Assembly: GCF_014650675.1 (NCBI RefSeq)
Contig: NZ_BMVK01000002.1
Coordinates: 818,556 to 877,812, forward strand
DNA length: 59,257 bases
Reading direction: 5' to 3'
DNA from: Streptomyces anulatus
Lineage (GTDB): Bacteria > Actinomycetota > Actinomycetes > Streptomycetales > Streptomycetaceae
Shown: positions 41,949 to 50,609 of the stretch, one piece after another
How positions within the stretch are numbered: position 1 is the stretch's first letter
Layout of the letters: each line of letters opens with the position of its first letter
The notes under the pieces: generated by a model
What the model was told of the DNA's origin: nothing
Databases searched by the model: none
The model's input: the letters and a program-made list of their open reading frames with translations, nothing else
Program-made: the position numbers and the translations under genes

Positions 41949-42941
41949 GTGATGCGCGTGGTTAAGCTCTCCGTCATCGTGCCGTTCTTCAACGTGCAGA
42001 CCTACGCGCCCGACACCCTCAGAAGTCTGCGGGCCAACGCCCGCGAGGACTTCGAGTTCCTTCTCGTCGACGACTGTTCGACCGACGGGACACCCCGGCT
42101 GCTGCGCCGGGCCGCCGACGAGATCCCCGGGGCCGTGCTGCTGCGGCACGAGGTGAACGGCGGTCTGGCGACCGCGCGCAACACCGGTCTGGAGGCCGCC
42201 CGCGGCGAGTACATCGCCTTCCTGGACGGCGACGACTGGCTGGCCCCCGGGCACTACGAGCGGCTGCTGGCCCGGACCGAGGCGCTGGGCTGCGACTTCG
42301 TGCGCACCGACCATGTCCAGGCGAACGGCAGATCACGGACCGTACGCCGGGTGCCGCACGGGCCGCACGGGGTGGTGACCGACCCCCGGTCCGCGATCCT
42401 GCCCGCCCACCGCACCACCTCGGTGGACTACGCGTTCGCCTGGGCGGGCCTCTATCACCGGCGGCTGCTGGACCGGGGGCTGCTGCACTTCACCGACGGG
42501 CTGCGCACGGCCGAGGACCGGCCGTGGATCTGGCGGCTGCACCGGGAGGCGGAATCCTTCGCCGCCCTGGGCATGCTCAGCCATTTCTACCGGCGCGGGG
42601 TGGCCACGTCGCTGACCCAGATCGGCGATGTGCGCCAGCTCGATTTCCTGCGCGCTTTCGACCAGGTGATCGCCGAGACGGCCGCCGACCGTGACGCGGA
42701 GGATTTGCTGCCGAAGGCCGTGCGCACGTATTGCGCGGTCATCGCCCATCATCTGGGAGCCATCGACAAATTCGAACCGGCCGTGGCCCGCGAGCTGAAG
42801 TCGCGCGGTGCGGCGGCCCTGGGACGCCTGCCGCAGCGGCTGCTGGACGAGGCTCTCGACGCCATGGACGTGACACGAGCGACCCGGGTGCGCAGGCTGC
42901 GCCGCCGTCCGGGCGCCGCGAAGGGGGCCTCGGCCGCATGA
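41949..42941 (+). CDS. Family 2 glycosyltransferase (copy A)
   Basis: A 330-residue GT-A transferase with nucleotide-sugar donor. Seen: LSVIVPFFNVQTYAPDTLRSL, DDCSTDGTPRLL, NTGLEAARGEYIAFLDGDDW (donor and metal aspartates in the DGDD run), and RTAEDRPWIWRLHREA with the catalytic ED. The C-terminal third (YRRGVATSLTQIGD) matches copy B at 50610 almost word for word. The start is GTG 41949, or ATG one codon on. It overlaps the next gene by 4 bases (ATGA) and is divergent from the synthase operon. Confidence 0.9.
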   Translation: MMRVVKLSVIVPFFNVQTYAPDTLRSLRANAREDFEFLLVDDCSTDGTPRLLRRAADEIPGAVLLRHEVNGGLATARNTGLEAARGEYIAFLDGDDWLAPGHYERLLARTEALGCDFVRTDHVQANGRSRTVRRVPHGPHGVVTDPRSAILPAHRTTSVDYAFAWAGLYHRRLLDRGLLHFTDGLRTAEDRPWIWRLHREAESFAALGMLSHFYRRGVATSLTQIGDVRQLDFLRAFDQVIAETAADRDAEDLLPKAVRTYCAVIAHHLGAIDKFEPAVARELKSRGAAALGRLPQRLLDEALDAMDVTRATRVRRLRRRPGAAKGASAA

Positions 42942-44272
42942 CCATCCGGATCTTCCACGCCTCCTCGACCGCCGCGACGGTGCTGCTCGCCGCGGCGATC
43001 GACGCGGGCTGCTTCACCGAGCCCGACCGTCGGATCCTGCTGCTGTCCCGGACGGGGCCGGCTCCGGAGGCCGTCGCCGATGTCTCGGAGACCGTCGGCT
43101 TCGAGCGGCTGCGCGCCCGGTTCGACGAGGTCCTCTCGTGGAACGACGCGATCTTCCCCTTCCACCCGGCCGGCTGGACGCCCCGGGCCGACGACGCCCC
43201 GTTGTGGGAGCGCCACTTCCGGCGCGCCTGGGGTCTCGGCGACGCGGAGCTGGAGCTCGTCGTGGACTCCCCGCACGCCGGTCCCGCCCGGGCGCTCACC
43301 CAGGTCTTCGCCGGTGTCCCGGTCGATGTGTACGCGGAGGGGCCCGGCGGCTACGGACCGACCGGGGAGAAGATCCCCCCGCTGACCGGGGTCCGGGTGC
43401 GGCGGCTCCTCCATCCGGACCTGGTCCCGGGGGCGCGCCTGTTGCTGCTGGGCGAGTACGGGGTGGAGCCGCGGACCGTTCCCGCCGAGGCGATCACCAA
43501 GGTCGTCGGTGAACTGGCCGACGCGGAGGTGGAGTTGCCCGCCGTCGAGGCGCCCGCACTGCTGCTCGGGCAGGATCTCGCCGGGGCCGGGCTGATCCCG
43601 GCGGCCGAGGAGGCGGGGCTGCGGCTGGAGATGGTGCGCGGGGCCGCGGCCCTCGGCCACCGCCGGCTGGTGTTCGCGCCGGATCCGTACGCCCCCTGGG
43701 AGGACCCGGCGGCGCTGCGCGCCGAGGCGGACCGGCTGGGCGTCGAACTGACCGTGCTGGAGAGCTCGTCGCCGGTTCCGGCCGATGTGCTGCTGCACCG
43801 GCTGCGGCCCGCGCTGGTCGTCGGCTGCACCTCGGCCGCGCTGTTCGGGGCGGCCCGGTTCCACGGCCTCCCGGTGGCGGCCGTCGGCACGGGGGCGCTC
43901 CTGGAGCGTCTGACCCCGTACGAGAACGCCGAGCGGATACCGGCGACGCTCGCCGACGCCCTGCTGCCCGGGATCGGTGACGCGGAGGCGGTCGCCGCAC
44001 AGGCGCCGCGCTCCGGTGCCGGCTTGGACGGTCTGCTCGCGGCCGTCGGCTTCGCGATGCGGCCGAAGGTCCGCCCCGATCTGCGTCCGGCCGCCGAGCG
44101 CTATCTGTCCACGCACCTGGACGATCGCACCTGGCGCTACTTCAAGCGCCGTCGGCTGGCCTCGCTCGCGCTCCCCGGAGTGGTCCCGGCCCGGCTGGCG
44201 TTCCTGCGGAGCAGTCCGGCCTTGCGCCGGGTGGCCCGGCGGGCCAAGGCGTTGCGGAACGGCCGGGGCTGA
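42938..44272 (+). CDS. Polysialyltransferase-like protein (copy A, degenerate motif)
   Basis: A 444-residue protein homologous to copy B at 49236: shared FDEVLSWNDAIFPFHPAGW, ALTQVFAGVPVDVYAEGP, LTPYENAERIP, and the tail RYFKRRRLASLALPG. In copy B the CMP-sugar motif is KPHP; here the aligned site reads APDPYAP (A247, D249), so the lysine and histidine are both lost. The second motif is GCTSAALF in place of GCFSTAMF. Either specificity has changed or activity is lost. Translation is coupled to the GT2 copy A gene. Polysialyltransferase family is from pattern recognition (PF07388-like). Confidence 0.75.
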   Translation: MTIRIFHASSTAATVLLAAAIDAGCFTEPDRRILLLSRTGPAPEAVADVSETVGFERLRARFDEVLSWNDAIFPFHPAGWTPRADDAPLWERHFRRAWGLGDAELELVVDSPHAGPARALTQVFAGVPVDVYAEGPGGYGPTGEKIPPLTGVRVRRLLHPDLVPGARLLLLGEYGVEPRTVPAEAITKVVGELADAEVELPAVEAPALLLGQDLAGAGLIPAAEEAGLRLEMVRGAAALGHRRLVFAPDPYAPWEDPAALRAEADRLGVELTVLESSSPVPADVLLHRLRPALVVGCTSAALFGAARFHGLPVAAVGTGALLERLTPYENAERIPATLADALLPGIGDAEAVAAQAPRSGAGLDGLLAAVGFAMRPKVRPDLRPAAERYLSTHLDDRTWRYFKRRRLASLALPGVVPARLAFLRSSPALRRVARRAKALRNGRG

Positions 44273-44311
44273 GCGGCCGGGGCCGGGCGATCGGGACTGA
44301 GCGCGGGACGG

Positions 44312-45391
44312 TCAGCCCAGCACCTTGCTCGCGCCCGCCCGGCCCCACAGCATGGCCGCGCCGAACGACAGGGCCGTCGTGGCCACCGTGATCCCGACCA
44401 CGAGCGCGGCGGCGGCCGGGCCGCTCAGGTCCGGCCGGACGAAGGCGTCGGTGAGGACGCCCAGCACGAGTACGTGCACCAGATAGGCCCCGAACGACGC
44501 GTCGGCCAGCCGGGTCAGGGTGGGGCGCATCCGCTCCGGGACGCGCAGGCCGTGCAGGGAGATCAGGACGCCGCAGCTGAACAGGGCCACCAGGACGTGT
44601 GCGTACGGGATCGCGTAGTGCACCTCGTGCTGGTACGCGATCACCCCGGCCAGTCCTGCCGCCGCGAGCAGCACCCACGGGAGCCGCCATCGGCCGAACG
44701 TGCCGGCCGGGGCGGCGAGCAGCAGCGCCCCGAGCACCGCGTAGATCAGCTGGTACGGGCCGAACGCCCAGCCGAAGCGGGCCAGTTCACGGCCGGTGGC
44801 CTCGGCCAGATCGTCGAACAGCGACGGCGCGGACGCCAGGACCAGCAGCACCGCGCCGAGGCCCCACGGCCGCCTGCCCGACCTGACCAGCACCACCAGG
44901 CCCAGGACCATGATCACGGGGAGGTAGGCGTAGAGGTACCAGAGGTGGTAGGCGGGCCGGACCGAGGCGAACACGGAGTCCAGTGCCAGCTCGCCCACCG
45001 GGTCGTCGTTGGTTCCGCGGAGCCTGCCCCAGGCGAGGTAGAGCGCCGTCCAGACGGCGAGGGGCACCACGATCCGCACGATGCGCCGCCGCAGCCGTGC
45101 GCCGTCCTTCGGCGGGGCCCCGACTAGGACCACCCAGCCGGCGATGGCGAAGAAGAGGGGCACGGCGAAGCGGCCGACGGAATCGGCGGTCAGCCCGGCC
45201 CAGTAGGTGCCGGGCCCCTGCGAAGCCGTCCGGCCCACGGCGTTCACGAAGGCGGACCCGGCGTGGAGGCCGATCACGCCGACCGAGCAGAGCAGCCGGA
45301 TCAGGTCGATGTCGTAGCGGTGCTCGCGGACGGGACGAGGCGTCTCCGGGACCGTCGGCGCCGGGGCGGGGGCGGGGGGTGTGGTCGACAT
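44312..45391 (-). CDS. Acyltransferase 3 family membrane protein
   Basis: A 359-residue integral membrane acyltransferase, likely an O-acetyltransferase acting on the glycopolymer. Seen: a Pro/Ala-rich cytoplasmic N-terminus (1-25), then YDIDLIRLLCSVGVIGLHAG with the catalytic His of the family, about ten helices, and the LWYLYAYLPVIMVLGL loop. The start is the ATG at 45391, 34 bases after the upstream gene stop, so it closes the five-gene unit. Acceptor sugar not deducible. Confidence 0.88.
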   Translation of the reverse strand: MSTTPPAPAPAPTVPETPRPVREHRYDIDLIRLLCSVGVIGLHAGSAFVNAVGRTASQGPGTYWAGLTADSVGRFAVPLFFAIAGWVVLVGAPPKDGARLRRRIVRIVVPLAVWTALYLAWGRLRGTNDDPVGELALDSVFASVRPAYHLWYLYAYLPVIMVLGLVVLVRSGRRPWGLGAVLLVLASAPSLFDDLAEATGRELARFGWAFGPYQLIYAVLGALLLAAPAGTFGRWRLPWVLLAAAGLAGVIAYQHEVHYAIPYAHVLVALFSCGVLISLHGLRVPERMRPTLTRLADASFGAYLVHVLVLGVLTDAFVRPDLSGPAAAALVVGITVATTALSFGAAMLWGRAGASKVLG

Positions 45392-45425
45392 GGTCCTCAG
45401 GGGGTGGGCGGGGTGGGGCCGGGCG

Positions 45426-47825
45426 TCACGCGCGGTCCCGGGGGCGGGTGACGTGGTCCTCGGCGGCGGACCGGGGCGAGGGGACCACGGGGCCCGCGTC
45501 CGGATCGCCGAACGGGTCCGGCAGACCGGTGAGTTCACGCAGCCGGGCGAGGTTGTCGCGGGTCGCCGACCACAGCAGGAGCTGCCGGTCGTGGACGTCG
45601 GCCACCGCCGCCGTGTGGTCGTCCAGAACCGCGCGGGCCCGTTCCGCGAGCCGGTCCCCGAGGGCGCGCTCATGGACGGAGACGCCCCAGTCGGGCCGGT
45701 CGATGTCGGCCAGGAAGTAGGCCAGCTTGGGGTGCGAGACCAGGCTGATGACGGGGGTGCCGCAGCCGAAGGGGATCATCCCTGCGTGCCCGCGCATCCC
45801 GATCACCAGCCGGGTGCGCCGGTACAGGTCCCGGACGGCGTCGTTGGAGAGCAGGTACAGGGGCTCCACGGGGAGGGTGAGGCCGTGCTCCCGGCGCAGG
45901 TCGTCCACGAAGCGTTCGTCGGCGGGCATGTGCGCGGCGTAGCGGACCTCCGCCGACGCGGACACGGCCCGGATCGCCGCGGCCATCTCCGCGAGGAAGT
46001 GCCCGTAGTCGTGGCCGAAGCGGAGCCCGGCCCGGTCGTAGGCGCAGTTGACGAGCACGGTGTCCTCGCGCGCGGCCGGTTCGGCGAGGCGGGGGTCGAG
46101 GTGGCGGGCGACCGTGGTGGGGCAGGGCTGGTAGCGCACCTTCTCGCGCAGCGACTCGGGCAGCAGTTCCCTGACCCGGGCGACGGAGCCGTGGTTGCGC
46201 AGTCCGAAGAACGCGGACCGCTCGACCAGGGCCCGCAGGGAGGCCGCGAACCGCTCGCGGCGGTAGCGCTGGCCGTCGAAGACGTTGTAGCCGACGGCGA
46301 AGACCGCCAGCGGGGCGGTGATCCGGGCGAGGACGTCGTCGGGGATGTTCCACTGCCAGCCGCTGTTGCCGTTGGGCGCGGTGTCGGGGAGGAAGAGCCC
46401 GCCGCCGCCCACGACCACCGCCCGCCGGGCGTTGAGGCGTTCGAGGGCGGCTTCGTCGACCAGCAGGTGCGCGTGCTGCTGGTGCCAGCGGTCCGGGCCG
46501 GTGTCGGCGGTGAAGCAGCTGCGGACCGCCTCGGGCAGCACCTTGTCGCCCGCGTTCTCCTCGCCGTCGGCGAACAGGGCCACATGGGCGAGCTGTTCGC
46601 CGGGCGGTGCGGCTGCCGGGGACCGGCCGATTCTGCCCATCGCCGACGTACGGGCGTACCAGGCCCGGCAGTTGGCGTCGGTCGGATCGGCCTCCAGCCC
46701 CGCGAGCGCATAGCCGCGGGCATCCTCGGTGCGGCCCAGCAGCCAGGCCAGCCGGGCCAGTTGGCCGAAGGCGCGGGGGGCGAAGTCCGGTGAGGCGGTC
46801 GCCAGCAGCAGATGCGTCTCGGCCTCCTCGTACCGGGACAGCGCCATCAGGCAGACGCCGAGCGTCTCGTGGCAGCGCGGCAGGTCGGGGCGGCCCGCGA
46901 CGGCCTCGCTCAGCAGGGCGACCGCCCGGTCGTGGTGGCCGCGCCCCCGGTGGATCTCGGCGAGCTGCCGGACCAGGTCGATCGGCGGCCGGGACCGGTC
47001 GGGGAACGGGAGCGCGAGGTGCAGCAGCAGGTCGGGGTGTTTGGCGCCGGGGAGGGCGAGGAAGGCCGCCCGGAACGCCTCGTCGTCCAGGTCGAAGCGG
47101 TCCCTGGCGGCGTGGGCGGGGGCGAGACCGGTACGGGTCGCGGGGACGCCGGCGAAGTTCAGGACGACGACGTCCTCGGGGACCGGCAGGTCGTCGTGGA
47201 GCCGCAGCGCCCGGAAGTCGGCACGGGAGTCCAGGGGTACGAGGACGTCTTCCGGGACGTCCTGCGCGGCGGGCGGCACCGGACCGAGGTCCTGGCGCTG
47301 GATCACCAGCAGTCCGTCGTCGGGGACGCCGCCGCGCGGGTCCGGGGCCCCGTCGGGACCGGGGCGCGGCACGGCGGCCACGCCCGTACGGAGTCTCAGC
47401 AGGGCGTCGAGCCGGCCGAGGACGACCATGGCGGGGGTGAGGGCGACCACGGTGTCGTACCCGTCGAGGCGGAACACGTCGTCGCGTCCGCCGGCCGTGC
47501 GCGGGATCAGCCGGGGGTGCAGCCGGCGGGCGGTGTCGAAGGCGGCGTCCGGCAGACCGGGGTGCAGGACGACGACGTCCTCGCAGAGGGCCGGGTCGCT
47601 CAGCGCGAGGCTGCGCAGGAGGGTCCGGAGTCCGGGCAGTTCGCCGGCGCCGGCGACGTGCACGGCGAAGGCGATCCGGCGCTTCCCGGTGACGGCACGG
47701 CGGTCGTCGGCGGATCCGGTCGCCGTGGTGGTGCCGGAGTCGGCCGCCGTGGCGGGGGCCTGGGTGGGTTCGGTGGGGGCGGCGGGCGCGGGGCCGGGCG
47801 TCGTCGAAGGGTCGGGGTACGTCAT
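45426..47825 (-). CDS. Trimodular protein: degenerate GT-A, TPR, pyruvyl-transferase
   Basis: A 799-residue protein. Residues about 50-260 look like a GT8-type GT-A domain (KRRIAFAVHVAGAGELPGLRTLL; VVVLNFAGVP), but the donor-site DxD region reads VVALTPAMVVLG, so the aspartates are missing. Residues about 280-385 are tetratricopeptide-like (HDRAVALLSEAVAGRPDLPR, RYEEAETHLLLATA). Residues about 400-750 are a polysaccharide pyruvyl-transferase domain (VVVGGGGLFLPDT, GMRGHAGMIPFGCGTPVISL). It may add a pyruvate ketal to the polymer, using the front modules for binding. Overlaps the upstream gene by 4 bases. ATG at 47825; the frame is open further upstream. Confidence 0.78.
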   Translation of the reverse strand: MTYPDPSTTPGPAPAAPTEPTQAPATAADSGTTTATGSADDRRAVTGKRRIAFAVHVAGAGELPGLRTLLRSLALSDPALCEDVVVLHPGLPDAAFDTARRLHPRLIPRTAGGRDDVFRLDGYDTVVALTPAMVVLGRLDALLRLRTGVAAVPRPGPDGAPDPRGGVPDDGLLVIQRQDLGPVPPAAQDVPEDVLVPLDSRADFRALRLHDDLPVPEDVVVLNFAGVPATRTGLAPAHAARDRFDLDDEAFRAAFLALPGAKHPDLLLHLALPFPDRSRPPIDLVRQLAEIHRGRGHHDRAVALLSEAVAGRPDLPRCHETLGVCLMALSRYEEAETHLLLATASPDFAPRAFGQLARLAWLLGRTEDARGYALAGLEADPTDANCRAWYARTSAMGRIGRSPAAAPPGEQLAHVALFADGEENAGDKVLPEAVRSCFTADTGPDRWHQQHAHLLVDEAALERLNARRAVVVGGGGLFLPDTAPNGNSGWQWNIPDDVLARITAPLAVFAVGYNVFDGQRYRRERFAASLRALVERSAFFGLRNHGSVARVRELLPESLREKVRYQPCPTTVARHLDPRLAEPAAREDTVLVNCAYDRAGLRFGHDYGHFLAEMAAAIRAVSASAEVRYAAHMPADERFVDDLRREHGLTLPVEPLYLLSNDAVRDLYRRTRLVIGMRGHAGMIPFGCGTPVISLVSHPKLAYFLADIDRPDWGVSVHERALGDRLAERARAVLDDHTAAVADVHDRQLLLWSATRDNLARLRELTGLPDPFGDPDAGPVVPSPRSAAEDHVTRPRDRA

Positions 47826-49177
47826 CTCAGGGTGATCCTCACCGCGGTGTCGTCCGTGTTCGCGGTCCGTGTCCCGACCCATTCCCGTTCGCGCGGGGAC
47901 AGGGCAGCCGGTCCTTCGAACCCGATGAGGTCCACCCGGGCGGGAGTGCCCAGGAAGTCGAGGAGCCGCAGCACCGTGTACGCGGTGCTCGCGGGTCCCG
48001 CACCGGCCTCCTCGCCGAGCAGCGCCGGGTCGTGCAGCGGGCGGCGCAGCGTGGCGTCGCCGACGCGGTCCTGCGCGCCGGGGACGAGCCTGCCGCGCAG
48101 GGCGAGCCGCCAGTGCGGGAGCGGGTCGCCGAAGACCAGCCGGGCGCCCGCCCGCCGGTCCCACCGGGGGCCCTTCCACGGGGTGTCGCCGCGCAGGGTG
48201 CAGGCGTGCAGATCGGTGCGGGCGGCGGGGGCGGTGTGGCGCGCCTCGTCGCAGCGCACGACGAGGTCGTAGCCCTCGATCAGGGCGGCCAGCGGACTGC
48301 CGGGCCGCTGTTCCTGCTCGGCGGTGCGCGGGGTGTCGGCGACCAGGCACACCGTGCGCCCGGCGACGAGCCGGCGCAGACCGGGTACGCCGATGGGCTC
48401 GGCCCCGCCCAGCAGCGGGTCGGCCACCGGGTCACGGTCCGAGAGCCGGCGGTGCTCGGCGTAGAGCGTGGCGAGCCGGCGCACCGCCGGGTCCCCGGCC
48501 CCGTGTTCGGCGGTCCGGAGCCGGACGAAATCGGTGAAGGCGGTGCGGGCCTCGGCGGCGGGCAGGTGGCGCGACAGCCGGGCCGCGGCGCCGGACACCT
48601 CCGTGTCGGCCCCGGACGCCTCCGTGTCGGCGCCCGCCCGGAACAGCGTCAGCGCCTCGTCGATGCGGTCCCCCGCGGCGCGCAGGGTGGCGATCCTGCG
48701 TTCGACGTCGCGCGAGGCGGCGGTGTTCTGCTGGAGCGCGAGGTGGCGTTCGTACGCGGTGATCGCCTCCTCGCCGCGGCCGAGCGCGTCCAGGGCGTTG
48801 CCGCGCAGCCGCCAGGCGCCCTTGGAGCGGGCGCGCAGGGCGGTCGCCTCGTCGGCGAGCGCCAGGGCGAGGCGGGCCTCGGCCTCGCCCCCGCTGTCCA
48901 GGGCCTGGTGTCCGGTGCGCAGCAGCGCGTCGAAGGCGTCGGCGCCCGGGGTGGAGCACGCGGTGGTCAGGGAGCCGATCGACGCGATGAGCCGGGTGCG
49001 GCGGGCGTCGGTGAGGGGACCGGCGGCGGCGAGGGCCGAGAGGTGGTCGCCGCAGAGCCGCAGGGCGGCCAGGAGGGCCTGGTCCGGTCCGCCGCCGGGG
49101 CGGCCCTGGGCCGGTGTGCCCGGCCGTCCCGCTATCGCACGTACTGACGTGAGCAGCCCGGTGAGGGTCTGGCCCAT
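47822..49177 (-). CDS. GT29-like sialyltransferase with helical repeat N-terminus
   Basis: A 451-residue protein. Residues 1-250 are alanine-rich helices with TPR-like units (WRLRGNALDALGRGEEAITAYERHLAL). Residues 274-451 resemble GT29: an L-motif-like block (VCLVADTPRT ... LIEGYDLVVRCDEAR ... ARTDLHA) and an S-motif-like block (PASTAYTVLRLLDF ... RVDLIGFEG). The HxxxxE motif found near the C-terminus of GT29 is not visible. GT29 is best known from animals, plants and a virus. The pattern match is from memory, so the call is tentative. The ATG is followed by a 4-base overlap with the pyruvyl-transferase gene. Confidence 0.6.
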   Translation of the reverse strand: MGQTLTGLLTSVRAIAGRPGTPAQGRPGGGPDQALLAALRLCGDHLSALAAAGPLTDARRTRLIASIGSLTTACSTPGADAFDALLRTGHQALDSGGEAEARLALALADEATALRARSKGAWRLRGNALDALGRGEEAITAYERHLALQQNTAASRDVERRIATLRAAGDRIDEALTLFRAGADTEASGADTEVSGAAARLSRHLPAAEARTAFTDFVRLRTAEHGAGDPAVRRLATLYAEHRRLSDRDPVADPLLGGAEPIGVPGLRRLVAGRTVCLVADTPRTAEQEQRPGSPLAALIEGYDLVVRCDEARHTAPAARTDLHACTLRGDTPWKGPRWDRRAGARLVFGDPLPHWRLALRGRLVPGAQDRVGDATLRRPLHDPALLGEEAGAGPASTAYTVLRLLDFLGTPARVDLIGFEGPAALSPREREWVGTRTANTDDTAVRITLR

Positions 49178-49235
49178 GCTCGTTCCGCCGTTCTGTGAGT
49201 CGGACGCCGGCCGGGGTTCACGCCCCGGCCCCGGG

Positions 49236-50606
49236 TCAGAGGCCCAGGGTGCTGCGGGTGCGCCGTACGGTGCGGCGCAGCCGGACCGCCGCTCCCCGGG
49301 GGCCGCCGCCGGGCAGGGTGAGGCTCTGCAGGCGGCGGCGCTTGAAGTAGTGCTGGGTCGTGGGGCCGAGCCGCTCCCGCAGCCATGCCTCGGCCTCGGG
49401 GCGCAGCCCGGGGTGGAGCTTGGCCTGCATGCAGTAGCCGACGGTCCGCACCAGCGGGGCGAGGGTGTCCGGCGCGGTGCGCGGCAGCAGGGGGACGGCC
49501 CCGGCGCCGTGCGTGTCCAGGTCGGGCACGAGGTGGTCGGTGATCGTCAGCGGGATGCGGTTGCTGTTCTCGTACGGGGTGATGCGGTCGAGGACCAGGC
49601 GGGTGCCGACGCGGGCGACGGGGATGCCGTAGTAGGCGGCGGCGGTGAACATCGCGGTGGAGAAGCAGCCGACGACCAGGGTGGGTGCGCACCGCTCGTA
49701 CAGCGTCTCCGCGAGCAGCGGGCCGTCCAGGGTGGTGAGCCGTACGCCGGCCTCCGCGGCGGCCTCGTCCAGGGCGCGGGAGTAGCTGGCCGGCGCCGTG
49801 GGGTGCGGCTTGAAGAGGATGGAGGTGTGCCCGGCGCGGGCGGCTCCGCGCAACATCCGCACGTGCAGGTCCTCTTCCTCCTCCGGGGTGAGGATGTTGA
49901 GGGCGGCGAGGTACTGGCCGAGCAGCATCGCGGTGGGGGCGGCCGCTTCGGCGGCGGCGAGCTTCCTGTCCCCGTCGGCCGCGGCGGCGATCTCGGAGAG
50001 GACGGCGCGGAAGGCGTCGTCCGGGACGAGTTCGGGCTCGACGCCGGCCTCGGCGAGGAGGAGCGGGCGCAGCCCGGTGACCAGGTCGAGGTGGAGGACG
50101 CGCCGGATGCGGCAGGCGATGGACTGGGGCAGCCGGTTGCGGGTGGGGCCGTAGCTCATCAGCCCGTCGGCGTACACGTGCACGGCGCTCTCGGAGAAGA
50201 TCGCGGCCAGCGCGCGGGCCGGGTTGACCTGGATGGACTCCACGGCCAGGTCGACGGGGGCGTCGGGGTCGATGTCCCAGGCCAGGCGGAAGGCCCGCTG
50301 CCACAGGACGGTCTCCTCGGAGCGGGGGCCCCAGCCGCTGGGGTGGTGCGGGCTGATCGCCTCGTTCCAGTCGACGACGGCGTCGAAGCGGGCGGCGAGG
50401 GAGCCGTAACCGCGCATCTCTTCCAGGCGCAGGGCTGTCTCGGGGACGGCCGCGTTGTTGGAGACCAGCAGGATGCGGTGGCTGTCGAGGGCCCGGCCGA
50501 ACTGTCCGGCGTCGAGCGCGGCGGCGAGGGTGGCCGCCCCGTACAGGGTGGACACCTGGAAGATCTGGGTGCGCGGGGGCGTACGTACGGGCGTGGGTAC
50601 GGGCAT
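49236..50606 (-). CDS. Polysialyltransferase-like protein (copy B)
   Basis: A 456-residue transferase of the polysialyltransferase type (PF07388-like). Seen: YADGLMSYGPTRNRLP, the CMP-sugar motif FKPHPTAP (K266, H268), the second motif GCFSTAMFTAAAYYG (S316, T317), VLDRITPYENSNRIP, and a basic tail HYFKRRRLQSLTLPG. It probably adds nonulosonic acid residues to a growing polymer on the inner membrane face. It starts 3 bases after the GT2 copy B stop. Copy A at 42938 lacks the KPHP residues. Confidence 0.82.
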   Translation of the reverse strand: MPVPTPVRTPPRTQIFQVSTLYGAATLAAALDAGQFGRALDSHRILLVSNNAAVPETALRLEEMRGYGSLAARFDAVVDWNEAISPHHPSGWGPRSEETVLWQRAFRLAWDIDPDAPVDLAVESIQVNPARALAAIFSESAVHVYADGLMSYGPTRNRLPQSIACRIRRVLHLDLVTGLRPLLLAEAGVEPELVPDDAFRAVLSEIAAAADGDRKLAAAEAAAPTAMLLGQYLAALNILTPEEEEDLHVRMLRGAARAGHTSILFKPHPTAPASYSRALDEAAAEAGVRLTTLDGPLLAETLYERCAPTLVVGCFSTAMFTAAAYYGIPVARVGTRLVLDRITPYENSNRIPLTITDHLVPDLDTHGAGAVPLLPRTAPDTLAPLVRTVGYCMQAKLHPGLRPEAEAWLRERLGPTTQHYFKRRRLQSLTLPGGGPRGAAVRLRRTVRRTRSTLGL

Positions 50607-50609
50607 CGG

